Positions 10,326 to 21,142 of a stretch of DNA of 28,920 nt are shown one piece after another. Each line of letters begins with the position of its first letter. The stretch's first letter is position 1. The DNA is taken from the NCBI GenBank assembly GCA_018398765.1, contig JAHBMJ010002675.1:64001-92920 (forward strand), written 5' to 3'. This DNA comes from Chromera velia. Lineage: Eukaryota; Sar; Chromeraceae. A program made the translations under genes and the position numbers. Below the pieces are notes generated by a model. That model made no database searches. It was not told the DNA's origin and saw nothing but the letters and a program-made list of their open reading frames with translations.

Positions 10326-11239
10326 TTATGACAGAAGTGCCGCACACAGAGAAGGTAGAGATGCAGCGCGAGGCAATCAGCTGTTTCTTATGTTCTCTGC
10401 TGCCATTTGGCAGATTTTGATACATGGAGAGAGAGAAAAAGAAAGAAAACATGAGATCAGAAAGAGCAAGCACCCAGCCCCACCCTCTGTATTTTATACT
10501 TCCATGTAATGTTTCTGGATATTTGTCCATCCGTTGATCCATGGGTCCCTTACCACGGAACCTCATCTCTCCAAAATTGTTCCTGCCTGCCTGCCTGCCG
10601 AGCAAACGACGTACTTGATCATCTGCACACCTTCGATTCCCTCCCAGCATCGAATTCTCTCCGGCATCGATCGTGCACAAAGAACAATTCATGAACTTGC
10701 AACCCCCCTGCCTTTCTGCATCCATCACATCATCACGTACCGTCAATCGTCGCACCTCGTCCGTCTCGTCTCTCGCCCTGTCGTCCACTCGGGCCCTGAT
10801 CACCCGGTTCTGTCTGCATTCATTTTCATATATAATTCATTCATTTTCATCCTGTATGAAAATTCTGCATTCTTTCATTCATTCAAAAGATTTCAGTATA
10901 AAAATGAATGATCACCCGGTTCTGTCTGGAGAAGAGAGGAGGAGGGGAAAGAGGAAGGGCAGGAGGGAGGGAGGAACGTGTAGATTGGCAGGAGGCACCA
11001 AACGTGAAGGGGCCGGGGTCCAGGTTCACCCAGCAGGGAACTATGGAGGAGCAAAGAAACGAAGAAATGGACTGGACAAAAGGTTCACATGTCAATGGAA
11101 CGTGGTCTGAGCAAGTCAACGAGGAGTATCGAGAAAGAGGAACAAGGGATCGGGGGAAGGGGGAGAAAGAGGGAGAGAAAAACTGAATAGAAAATTCAAA
11201 CGAGGGAGGCTACTGGAGAAACATGGAGGAGAGACAGGC
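10326..11239. other. No gene recognised; 20-bp direct repeat
   Basis: A perfect 20-base repeat, TGATCACCCGGTTCTGTCTG, lies at 10797-10816 and 10909-10928. It flanks 92 bp rich in CATT/ATTC units. The minus strand is open for long distances but lacks recognisable motifs. Confidence 0.5.
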
Positions 11240-14200
11240 TTACTTCTTCATCGCCTTGCTGGCTCCTTTTGCGAGCCTGAACGCCTGTTCAACCTGAAGG
11301 AAGAAAAAGAAAAGGAAAACGAAACAGATAGACAGACAGATAGAGAGTTACAAAGAACCTGAGAGTCTCGACACGCAAAGAAAGAAAGAAAGAAAGAAAG
11401 AAAAAAAGAAAGAAAGAAACGGGCAACTTGTCTATCTGGAAAGAAATTAGACAAACAGAGAGAAGAAAATCTCGAGATCTTTCTTCAGCCCATCGAGTTG
11501 GACATTCATTCATTAAGATTGTGAGATTGTATCGATATCGCCCCTTTCAATGAGGAGAAGATACCAGGATGACACTAGAGCACGCACTATCTCCAACTCA
11601 GACCAAAGAGGGCATGAGAGAAAAGGTGGTCGCCATTCGGCAGAAACACCACACACACACACACACACATAAACACACACATAAACACACACACACACAC
11701 ACACACACATAAACACACACATAAACACACACATAAACACACACATAAACACACACATAAACACACACATAAACACACACATAAACACACACATAAACAC
11801 ACACATAAACACACACATAAACACACACATAAACACACACATAAACACACACATAAACACACACATAAACACACACACACACACACACACACATAAACAC
11901 ACACANCACACACACACACACACACGCACGCACGCACGCACGCACGCACGATCGAGTCAATCAATGCACGACAAAACCCCCCTCCTACATCCGCTGACCT
12001 CGATTTGTTTTGCGCTTTTCTTTGGTTGTCCCTTAGATTTCTCATTTCTCTCTGCCCTGTTCTGCGTGCCCCCTCCCTTTCCCTTTCCAGCAGCAGCAGA
12101 CAGGTTGCTCTTTGAGTCCCTCTGGTTCATGCCCTTCATGGCAGCCAGGGCACCAAACACATCAGCGTCCCCCTCATCCTCCTCGTCCTCCTCTTCCCTT
12201 CCCCTCTTGCGTTTCGACGAAACCTCGTGCCTATTTCCGTTCTCTTCAAGTGCTGCAAACGCCATCTCTCTGCTCTCCTTCTTCTGCACTCTCTTGTCCC
12301 TCGTCGAGCTGGTCCACTCTCTCTTGGGCCGACTCATAATTTCGTCTGCAAACACGGAGGGAAGGAGGGAGGGAGACGGCCGGTCCTCGAAAACACATGC
12401 AGTCGTTCACAAAAGGGACGCTCACACATTCTGATGAATACTCCATCCCAAGCATGCCTCGAAGTTCCTTCTTTCAACCAACCTCTGTTGATCCTACCCG
12501 AACTACGCACCCACCCACCTTTGTACTTGAGCATGTTGTGTGCCTTCTTCAACTCCAGCTCTGCCTTCCTCATGTCGTCCTCTGCCCTGATCTCTTCCAA
12601 CAGGTCCGCTACCTGCTCCTCCAAGTGGCGGATCTGCACAGTGCATGCATGCGTGTGGAGAGAGAAAAAGTGTACACAAACGAGCAGGAATGTTTACCAA
12701 TCGAGAAATTGAAAGTGAAGTGATCTGTTCGTCGGTGTGCAGCTTCGCTTTCTTTCGGACACCGAGACGGCTTCTCGACAACAGAAGCGCCAAGTGAAGC
12801 TCTCCCTCCCCGCTCAAGAAGGAAAAACGGAACGATGGAAGGACTATCCAAAAAGTGAAGGCATGGACGAAACAGGCGGTTGTTTGCGCTTCCAGTCTCT
12901 TCTCTTTTCCTTTCTTTGTTCGGAGCTGCCCGTCCTCTCCTCAACGGAGCAAAGCAAAATTAGTTCCAAGATCATGAGGGACACTCAAGTGAGTACCTAC
13001 CAACCTTCTTCTTCCACCGATCGAGAGCCTCGCGAGGCACCTGCACACACAGCAATCACTCTCGTCTTTCCGTTAATTGTTTTGCAGCGACGGATATTCC
13101 TGCATGGGACTTGACGTCGCAGCGAGGGACGACTGACAGAGATACAGCCACGAAGAAACCAGAGAGAGGACACCTCACTGAGGCACGACACGACAACAGA
13201 AGCAAAAAAAAGAGGGGAGAGCAGATGGCATTCGACATGTCCGGACCGAAATCTTTTCCTCCAACGGACTCTCATCAATTTTCTCCTAAAAGGCCGACAA
13301 AAAAGATGACAGAAAGGGCAAACAAATCAAATTCTTTTCTCCCACTTTTCTTCTTTTCCACCCTCACTTCCTTTTAAAATTCCGACAAGATGCATGGTTG
13401 GTTCTTTCTTTTTGTCCTGCATGGTCCGTCAAGGGCCCCCCCTGAGCCCTTTTTATTCTCAGCATCAAGTTCAGAGCGCTCTCTCTCTCACTTTGTCAAG
13501 ACTGACCTTTCTGTTTTGGATAGCGCTGACAGTTTTCTCTTTCCCCTTTCCCCCCCCACTCCCCTTCTGCAACGAATTCACTTCCCGTACCAACTTCTTC
13601 ACCCTCCCCCTCTCTGCCACTGTGTGGATCGTCACCGCACGGCCGGCGGCGCCCATGCGGGCTGTCCGGCCCACTCGGTGGACATATCTGCAAATAACAT
13701 GGAATTTGAAGTGTTGGTCATGCGCTGGCGCACTTTCGAGAGGGCAAAAAGAGGCAAACTCGTCTGACAGAGAGCAGGAAACCAAAAGGTCAAATGGTGT
13801 GATGGGAGCTCGTGCAAGTGTGCGGGTAGAATGAGAAAGCACTGTGGTCAGACGACGAAAACATGGAGAATACTCTACCTTAAAAAATTAGATGAAGAAA
13901 ACATGGAGAATAGTCTACCTTAAAAATGGGATCTTCACTCTGCCCTTGCGCTTTCTTTCTCTGACCTGTCTGCGGCCAGAGGCACGGAGACGTTGACAAC
14001 GGCGCTGACTGCCGGGAGGTCCAGGCCCCGTGCCGCGACTTCGGTGGCAACGAGGAAATCGATCTTGCCCTTCTCAAAACTGCACATCATGAGCACCCCA
14101 TTCTAAATAGATTGCAGAAGCATTGAAGGAAGAACCATGGAATGATGGACCGTCAAAAGAAGTGTAGAGAGGCAGGCATGAGGAAAGAGTATCATCCGAC

Positions 14201-14346
14201 AGTCGAAGAGTCAGGCTGAATCTAGAAAGACAATCTGTCTTCGCAGAATGAGCATGTACCGGGCAAGCGCAAGATTTCAGGACCCATTTGTCATTCACTC
14301 ACTCACTCATTCAATTACACATGGACACACCCACACACACAGTCAG

Positions 14347-14396
<50 letters not shown>

Positions 14397-14399
14397 GCA

Positions 14400-14431
<32 letters not shown>

Positions 14432-14902
14432 CACACGCACACAGCGGGAGATGGAGAGGGAGAAAGAGGAGTAAACAAACCTCTGAAGATTTCCAATTCG
14501 AGCTGTCTGTTGCAGATCTCCGTGTAGTTCGACGGCCTTCAGCCCTGCACGAGAAGGGGAAAGAGAGAAAAGAGACAAGAAAAGAAAGGGCCAATCCAGA
14601 GGTCAAAGCAGGAGTAATGCAGAGGGAAGAAAAGATCCAGACACACATCACATCACACTAACTTAATGTGAACCACCGACTCCCTCGTTGTCCCGGCCCC
14701 TGCTTCTTTGAGGATGCCACTATAAAAAGGTCTCATGCACGGACTGTAACTCATGCATGCAAAATGATAAGACCGACGTGCAGAGAGAGTTGCGAGGCAG
14801 TGAAGGAAACCCAGGCTCACCGCGACTTGCCTGCTGCTTGGAAGAGTGCCCGAACCCTTTTGGCCTCCTTTTTCGTCTGCAGGAACACGATGCATCTGCA
14901 AG

Positions 14903-14953
<51 letters not shown>

Positions 14954-17009
14954 GCAAAGCGATGGACAGACAAAGGGAGATGACTTGCGTCGATGCGTGC
15001 AGCTGCCCTCACGGGACTGTCTGCTTGTTTGGCACACGCTCTCTTTCTCTGCCTTAACGTGAGTTTTTCGTTCTCTCTATGTTCCTTCTTTCTCTCCCTC
15101 CCTCCCCGTTTCTCTCAGTCTTTTCTCCTCCTTCATTACAAGCAGTTTTTACCCTTTCTACCTGTCTCCCCGACGAACCTTTGAGTGAACGTCTTGGTGC
15201 ACAGATGAAGGAGACACGCCTCCCTGTCGCTCTCCTCCTGCACTTCCACAAATTCCTGCTCCACTGCGAGGGCCACCTTCGAGACCTCCCCCCCTGCCTG
15301 GACTCTAGAAGGATTCTTCAAGGTCAACGCAGCCAGGTCGTGCACCTCCTCGCTGAAAGTGGCGGAGAACAGAAGAGTCTGCAGATTCGCAGAGCACCGA
15401 CGCACCACCCCAAGGCACTCCTGCTTGAACCCCAACTCGAGGAGTCGATCTGCCTCGTCGAAGATCACCATCTCAAGCAGCTCCATGTGCACAGACTGCA
15501 CGCAGCTAGACAGGCAGACACGCAAGCAGCACCGCGGTCCGATCACACACACACACACACACAGACAGGGAGTAACACACAAGTACAAACAGAAACACCT
15601 TGATAAGCGGGCATGGGCACATGCGAAGAGGAGAAAGACAGATTTTGCATTACCGTACAGGCACACACACAAGCACGCCAACCACACACAAGCGTGACAC
15701 AGAAGGCTCCGTACCCACAGCCCACCTCCACGCCTCTCCTCTCCCTGCAACAACCGAGCTCAATCCACACATGCAATTAACCTCCCTCGTCGACCCCAGT
15801 GCCAGCAGTCCTCCAGCATACATACGAAGAAATCATGCACCTGCATATGCCCATACACGTCTCGTTTGCACAGAAAGATGCAGACACACACACATGCAGC
15901 CACATATACAACGAACAAATGCGCACAGACCCACCCACCCACCCACCCGAGAGTTGAGCAACAGGTCCAGCATCCGTCCAGGCGTTGCGATGACCACGTC
16001 TGGTTGTTGTCGGAGGGTGCTCTCTTGCTCTGCGCTGTGAAATCCCCCCGTTGCCACGCCTGCAGTCAGGGGCGTATCCTTGGCGAGGGACTTGAACACC
16101 GAGAAGCACTGCAGGACCAGCTCACGCGTTGGCAACAGAATGAGAACCTTCGTGCCAACAGCCCCCAGCCCGTGGCCTCCCTTGCCCTTCTGGTTGAAGC
16201 TTTTCATACGCAGGCGGACATTGGGTAATTGAAGTAATCGTTCCATGGCGGGAAGAAGGAAGGCTGCCGTCTTCCCTGACCCCGTCTCTGCTGTGCCCAG
16301 AACGTCCCTGCCCTGCAGAGCTAAGGGAATGGCGTCTCGTTGGATCGGCGTTGGCTCAGACCACCCGAGAGATATGAGTGCCTTGACCAGAGGACGGGAG
16401 AGACGGAGGTCTGTCCAAGAGGCCCCAGTCCGAAGGTGAGCAGGAATCTGAGAGGGACGCTCGGATGGAGGGTGCTCAGATGGTTCTGTCTTCTCTCTTC
16501 TTGTAGGCTCTTCCTTCACCTTAGCTTTGCTCTTCGTGCTCTCTGGTTTCTTTCCCTTTATCTGCACCGTCTCTTCCTCCATCTCCTCGTCTGTATCCTC
16601 CTCCTCCTCTTCTCCACTTTCATCCTCTTCGTCTTCCTCTCCATCATCATCACCAGCACTCCCCTCTTCCTCGTCTTCTTCCTCGTCGTCTCCCTCCTCT
16701 TCTTCCTCTTCCTCTTCTTCCTCCTCTTCCTCTGCCTCTTCCTCCATTTCGTCGTCATTATCAGCTCCTAGAAGATCTCCAAAGCTGACACGGCCCTTCT
16801 GAAACGAAGCAGCAGCACACACACAAAAGAGTGTGAAGCGTCACGCACGTGCAATGACAGTCCTTTCGAGAAGACACACGCCCAGGAACCTCACTCACCT
16901 CTAACTCCATCCCCTCGTCCTCTTCTTCGTCGTCCTCCTGGACGTCCTCATTGAGGCCCCCCTGCTCCTCGTCATCCGACAAATCCAGAGTACCAATCAA
17001 GTCACGCAT
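11240..17009 (-). CDS. DDX27: DEAD-box RNA helicase DRS1/DDX27, 11 exons
   Basis: An ATP-dependent RNA helicase of the DRS1/DDX27 family, known to act in the nucleolus in 60S subunit assembly. Exons on the minus strand: 17009-16899, 16798-15947, 15495-15179, 14895-14831, 14544-14481, 14079-13966, 13687-13507, 13040-13005, 12633-12519, 12345-11999, 11293-11240. Together they give 752 codons including TAA, with every junction in phase. Motifs: an acidic Glu/Asp tract (about residues 50-115), Q motif TPIQ (about 187-190), AETGSGKT (207-214), PTREL (260-264), TPGR (309-312), DEAD (334-337), SAT (365-367), VATEVAARGLD (480-490) and HRVGRTAR (511-518). The family-typical C-terminal helix DEIMSRPKREW follows. 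The start chosen, MRDLIGTL, resembles the family N-terminus; an in-frame ATG lies 12 codons upstream. The last exon (54 nt) is less certain: without it the frame ends at TGA 11957-11959. Length is close to yeast and human relatives. Confidence 0.93.
11294..11998 (-). other. 705-bp DDX27 intron dominated by a CA array
   Basis: The proposed last intron has donor GAG|GTCAGC and acceptor CCTTCAG. Its centre (about 11650-11950) is CA dinucleotides and a 12-bp tandem repeat. A GAAA array lies at about 11380-11420. If the intron is not real, the gene ends inside it at 11957. Confidence 0.6.
11650..11950. repeat. (CA)n with about 14 copies of a 12-bp unit
   Basis: A CA microsatellite surrounds a very regular tandem array of ATAAACACACAC from about 11708 to 11875, ending in CA and GCAC runs. 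One unresolved base is at 11906. Because 12 is divisible by 3, every frame stays open and gives spurious Cys/Val/Met-rich ORFs. Confidence 0.95.
13857..13926. repeat. 40-bp tandem duplication inside a DDX27 intron
   Basis: GAAAACATGGAGAATA-C/G-TCTACCTTAAAAA occurs twice with a 40-bp period (second copy partial), within the intron between the motif V and motif VI exons. Confidence 0.9.
14340..14442. repeat. (CT)n/(CA)n/(GCAC)n microsatellite in DDX27 intron
   Basis: A compound array in the intron upstream of the motif V exon. CT, CA and GCAC units follow one another. Confidence 0.95.
14545..14830 (-). other. GC-AG intron in DDX27
   Basis: Splicing in phase requires the donor CAG|GCAAGT at 14831/14830, the classic GC-AG consensus, and the acceptor GTGCAG|G at 14545/14544. 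This joins FQAAG to LKAVELHGDL, matching the family. The GT donor 8 bases downstream (CG|GTGAGC) would shift the frame and destroy the ELHG block. Confidence 0.8.
14905..14951. repeat. (GA)n microsatellite in DDX27 intron
   Basis: Pure GA on the plus strand, so CT on the sense strand, directly upstream of a DDX27 3' splice site (14896). It forms an unusually long polypyrimidine tract for that acceptor. Confidence 0.95.
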
Positions 17010-17527
17010 CTTTCCTGACCCACGTCTCCAGCGGCGGGAATGCACCTAACCGATTCTGAGCTCGAATCGACCAACCCTCAACGTTACTGCTCTCACACGG
17101 CCGAAAAATCTTCTCACAGACTGCAAAGAGACGTCATTGTGCTACGCAACGGAAGCTATTTTGAATCCGATCAACGGGCAGCATCTAGCAGCATCATTGA
17201 TCTTCTCTTCCTGCAAGAAAGAGATTGTCTGGCCTGCATTTGCAGTCTCCTTTGGTGCCCGCGTGCGTCAGTTGCGACTGTTGCGTGCGTCAGCACCCGC
17301 GAGCTGCGTGGTCATGCGTGCGTCAGTCGTGTCACATTTCCGGGGCCACAGTTCCGGGGCCACAGTTGAAGGCGCATGACTGATCATGAATTGAGTCTAC
17401 CAGAAAGTGCAGCTAGGAAAAGGAGCGCTAGCTTTCTGACACTGCAAGCAGGTCAACGTGGAGGTTGTCCGATCCGATCAGCCTCCTGAGTAAGCATGAG
17501 ATGAAGTTGTTGAAGTTCGCTTTGAAG
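17010..17527. promoter_or_regulatory. Divergent promoter region DDX27/DOLPP1
   Basis: The 518 bp between the two start codons must hold the 5' UTRs and promoters of both genes. It contains three exact copies of the 11-mer GCGTGCGTCAG (17261-17271, 17283-17293, 17316-17326). Immediately after them are two head-to-tail copies of TTCCGGGGCCACAG (17338-17351, 17352-17365). No TATA box was identified with confidence. Promoter function is inferred from position. Confidence 0.6.
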
Positions 17528-19514
17528 ATGGCATCCTCTTCCTCTTCAGACCCAATGAAGTCGTCAGAACCCCAGCCGATGGACATTGATGAGTCCACTG
17601 GGCTCATCACTGCCACTGCTGTTGGGAAAAAGAGGGAGCAGCCTTTGTATGATGTGGACCTCGAGGCAGGAATCCCGGAACCCTCAAAAACCACCGCCTA
17701 CGCTTGCTTTTCCGTCACAATTCGGAGGCCTGTGACACCTCTGTCTGCAGTCGCCGTCGCATATTCTTTCCTGCCCTACCTTGTTTGTCTCAGCTTCTTT
17801 GTCTGGTTCTTCCTCAGGGAACAAATTTACCCTCTGTGGGGACTGGTCAGTCCTTGATCTGCATGGCGTGCCTCGCCTTCCTCCCCTCTCCCCTTTCGTA
17901 GCACTTTGCTTCCTTACCTCTGAAGATTTCTGAAGTGTAGAGGTCTTAGTCAGTTTGTGCTGACACCTTTCAATCGTCCGCTGCCCACCCTGCCCTTTGT
18001 TTCTCTTCTCGTATGTGTCTCTTGGCGTTTCCGTCATCTACAAACGTTTGGAGGTCCTCCCGCTCTTTCCTGCCGTGTGAACAACTTTCCCATTGACCTT
18101 CCTCACTGACCTGAATGACCGACCGCTTGACGCACTCAAGGGCCGAGTGTTCTTCGCCTCAAAGCCTTTGTTTATCCAAAGAATTACACCCACACACGCT
18201 TCTTCCACATTCCTCTCCGCTCATCAGGACACTTTGTTGTTTTGATCTTCCCATCCAGTTGCGGCCGTCTCTGATATACAACAACTCGCTGTGCTTACGC
18301 AAAGGCGAACCCCAGACATACCTCCTCATTTTGCGTAAGTACCAAGTCGAAGCAAGGAGTTTTTTTGGAGCCTCTTTACTCTCTCTGCACATCCGCAAGT
18401 CCGTCTGTGGCCCTCTCTCTCTGCAGGCAACTTTTTTGATGATCTCAGTCATATGCGAAGTCTGCTTTAAGAACATTTTCAAAGAACCGAGACCTGAGAA
18501 CAGCGCCGTACGGTCCTACGGTATGCCCTCATCCCACAGTGCAACCTGCGTGGCGGTGCTCGTCTGGACCTTCCTTGAGTTCCTCGTGCCCCTCGACGGC
18601 ATCTCCCCCCCTCTCTCTGCCGGGGCCAAAGCAGGAATCCTCTGCCTCACAACTGCACTCATGCTGCCCATTCCGTGGGGTCAGTCAGCCTCAGTCCGGC
18701 CTTCCTTGCGGTACCCATTCCCCCCCTTTTTGCCCTTTGGAGAATCACAAGCGTCTGTACAAACGGTGCCCATTCCCCCCCTTTTTGCCCTTTGGAGAAT
18801 CACAAGCGTCTGTACAAACGGTGCCCAGTTTTGATGTCCCCTTGCAAGATCTTTCTCGTGCTTCTATTTCCTGTTCACGACATTCGGCTTCTGTTTTCAG
18901 TTTTCGATTCGCAGGTTCGCCTCTCTGTCTCCCGTCTCTATCAGCAAGAATTCGTTCTCCAGTGAGCCGGAGCCTCCTTTCTCTTGTCCTGTCCTAACCT
19001 TTTCACGTTGTCCCCCCTTCCTCATCCTCGTGTCTTCCCGTATGTCTGTGTTGTGGGTACATCGCAGCACGGTGGTATATCGAGGACCACTCGCTCAAGC
19101 AGGTGCTTGTGGGCTCTGCTCTCGGTCAGGGGGGGGGGGGGGNGGGGGGGGGGGGGGGACTCTAGAAAAATGAGAATGAGAGAGGGCGACTCTCCTCTCT
19201 CTCTCTCTCTCTCTCTCTACCCCTCTGTCTCTGTCTCTGCTGTTTGTCTGTGAAGGAAGGAACACATTTGATGAGAGACACCCACACACACATAGAAAGA
19301 ATTTCACGCAGACAGACACACGCATGGGCCCACGGAGGCAGATGGATCGAAGGGAGGGAGCATGCTTCATGCAGAAAGAATGTCGCGTGGCCTTTTGTAA
19401 TCATAGCAGAAGGCCTTTTTCTATTCAGGAGTACCGGAGAGAAGAAAGCAATTGTGTGTGTTCTTCATGAACGAAAGAGAAGAAGTTCTGTCGAACTTCC
19501 CCGTTCTCTGTTGA
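17528..19514 (+). CDS. DOLPP1: Dolichyldiphosphatase (PAP2 family), four exons
   Basis: This PAP2-superfamily membrane enzyme is expected to hydrolyse dolichyl diphosphate to dolichyl phosphate on the ER lumenal side, recycling the N-glycosylation lipid carrier. Exons 17528-17845, 18427-18679, 19068-19124 and 19429-19514 join in phase to 238 codons including TGA, the length of the human enzyme. Motifs: KNIFKEPRP (residues 121-129, the KxxxxxxRP signature), YGMPSSHS (137-144, catalytic H143), and R192-x5-H198-x3-Q202, with Gln instead of the usual Asp as in DOLPP1. Hydrophobic segments lie at about 83-99, 105-118 and 145-160. The N-terminus is Ser/Pro-rich. ATG 17528 was chosen for its MASSS context; an in-frame ATG at 17501 is possible. 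All three donors are GTCAG. The last exon rests on phase and a good acceptor only; similarity there is weak. The third donor abuts poly-G containing one N. Confidence 0.85.
18714..18823. repeat. Two perfect 55-bp tandem copies in DOLPP1 intron
   Basis: Copies at 18714-18768 and 18769-18823 begin CCCATTCCCCCCC and are identical. They lie 34 bases after the second DOLPP1 donor. Exact identity implies a recent duplication or an assembly artefact. Confidence 0.95.
19128..19160. repeat. Poly-G run with one unresolved base
   Basis: About 30 G with N at 19143, just inside the third DOLPP1 intron. Length is not reliable. Confidence 0.9.
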
Positions 19515-21130
19515 GGTTTTTTTCTCGTCATTCTGTTGCTCTGTTTGGATATTAAGTTTCTCTTTCCTGTCGTATTGTATTAGATGCTTTGACCTTTCTT
19601 CTGGTTTTCTCCGGTGCTCTTTTCTTTGAATGAATCAATGCGTGGCTGCTGTCTCTTTTTTTTTGTTTGCATGACTTGTTCATACATGTATGTTGGCTGG
19701 TTTGTCGTCTGTCTGCGTGAGTGCGTGCAGGGGTGTTCTTTGGTGCGCTGGGTTTCTGGGCTCGGGTCTCTCTTCTGTCTGGCATGCCTGTGACGGCACC
19801 GATCTCGTCTGCAATGGCGTGACTGACTGCATGATCGATCTTTGTCAGGGGGGGGCTGCAGTGAAGGACCGGGGGGGGTGGGGGTGGATGGAGGGTTGGA
19901 GGTGTTTTGATTGATTGATGTGGCAGAAGGAAGGATGGAGGGAAGGAGGGGGCGGCACCGGTTTGCGGTTTTTGCCGTTCGTTTGTCCACTCTTCACTCC
20001 TCTTTCCTTTGTTTGTTTCTCCCTTCCTTGTTTCTTTCTTTCTTTCTTTCGGACTGGATTTGCTTCCCTTGATTTTTGCCTTCCTGAGTGATTTGAGTGG
20101 AGAGAGAGAGCCCTGCAATTAAGCAGAGAGGAGAGAGAGGGTCGATCCACCAACCAACCTTGGGCGCTTCTAGGGGACTGCATGGGAAAGAAAGACAGTG
20201 AAGTGAAAGTTTACTCCTCCTTCCTTCCAGCTTAAATTTGAAGGAAAGGAAGGACAGGGAAGGAGGCCTGCCTGTCTGCCTGTCTGCCATTTTCATTCTG
20301 TCTTCCTCCTTGACGGAATGGCTCTCTCTTCATTTCTTTATTTTTTTCTGTCTCTGTAGAGAAACAGAAATTACGCAGATGTCCATTTACGGCATCCAGA
20401 CACTCCAGTATCTATCGATATAGTCGCTGGTTGAAGGTTTGCATCGTGAGGGCCGGGGGAAAGGGGCCGCCCTCGTGTCTGGCTCTGCAAGTGCCGCATG
20501 CAGACAGGCAGGCTGCGCGTGCACTCTGCTGAGAAGACGAGACGTTGGCCGGACAAACTCATGTATGGGGGGGGAGGGGGTCTAGTTGGCTGTCGAGCAG
20601 AGTGAGTAAGTGAGTGAGTGAGTGAGTGAGTGGGTGACTTTCAAAATTGGTCGCCGGGTGTGAAGTAGGGAGACGGGGGTCCGTCGGGGGGTGGGGGCTG
20701 ACAGAGAGCTCTAGCTGTCTACCTGTCTTCAGCTGTTTGATTAAGCTGAAAGAACTGATGATGTGTAGGTAATTGGTTGGTGTGGAGCTCCGGACAGCTC
20801 TAGGGTCAGTCTCCGTCGACCTTCATCGTCGGTTATGCCGCAACTATAACATAGCGAGCAGTTGTAACAGTTCATTGTCCGAGAGTCCTAATATTAAGAT
20901 TGAACTCAAAATTTTTCACGAACATGCATCTATAAAAACTATTATGCATTTACTATAGCAAGTCAGTAGCGCTGCATGCATATATGCATGGGTCTTACAA
21001 TGTGCGCTGCATGCATGCCATTCAGTCTCGCATGCAAAGATGCATGCACATGCATGCAGATCCATATCATTTGATAAAAAAACCCCTTGCAGTCGACCAT
21101 GCAGTAACATGACTGTTCCCCTTTCTTTCT
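19515..21130. other. No gene recognised; scattered simple repeats
   Basis: Contains CTTT units near 20033-20050, a GAGT array at about 20600-20632, and a cluster of ATGCAT/GCATGC motifs at 20970-21062. The open frames show no recognisable domain on either strand. Confidence 0.45.
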
Positions 21131-21142
21131 TTGCTGAGTCAA

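Noticed and set aside
11513-12045. Cys/Val/Met-rich proteins of 120-152 codons
   Set aside because: Produced by a 12-bp tandem repeat whose length is divisible by three. They lie inside an intron.
11957-12345. DDX27 ending at TGA 11957 without a further exon
   Set aside because: Possible, but the last residues before it (GCRRGVLSCID) look non-coding, while a phase-0 donor GAG|GTCAGC and a basic terminal exon at 11293-11240 fit better. Kept as the alternative.
16527-16802. Ser-rich plus-strand frame opposite DDX27
   Set aside because: It is the antisense of the Glu/Asp-coding repeat in the DDX27 acidic tract.
18115-18350. An additional DOLPP1 exon starting at about 18260 (LRPSLIYNNSLCL...)
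   Set aside because: It has a plausible acceptor and donor, but it ends in the wrong phase for the next exon. Direct joining of 17845 to 18427 keeps the frame and gives the expected spacing between the first membrane segment and KxxxxxxRP.
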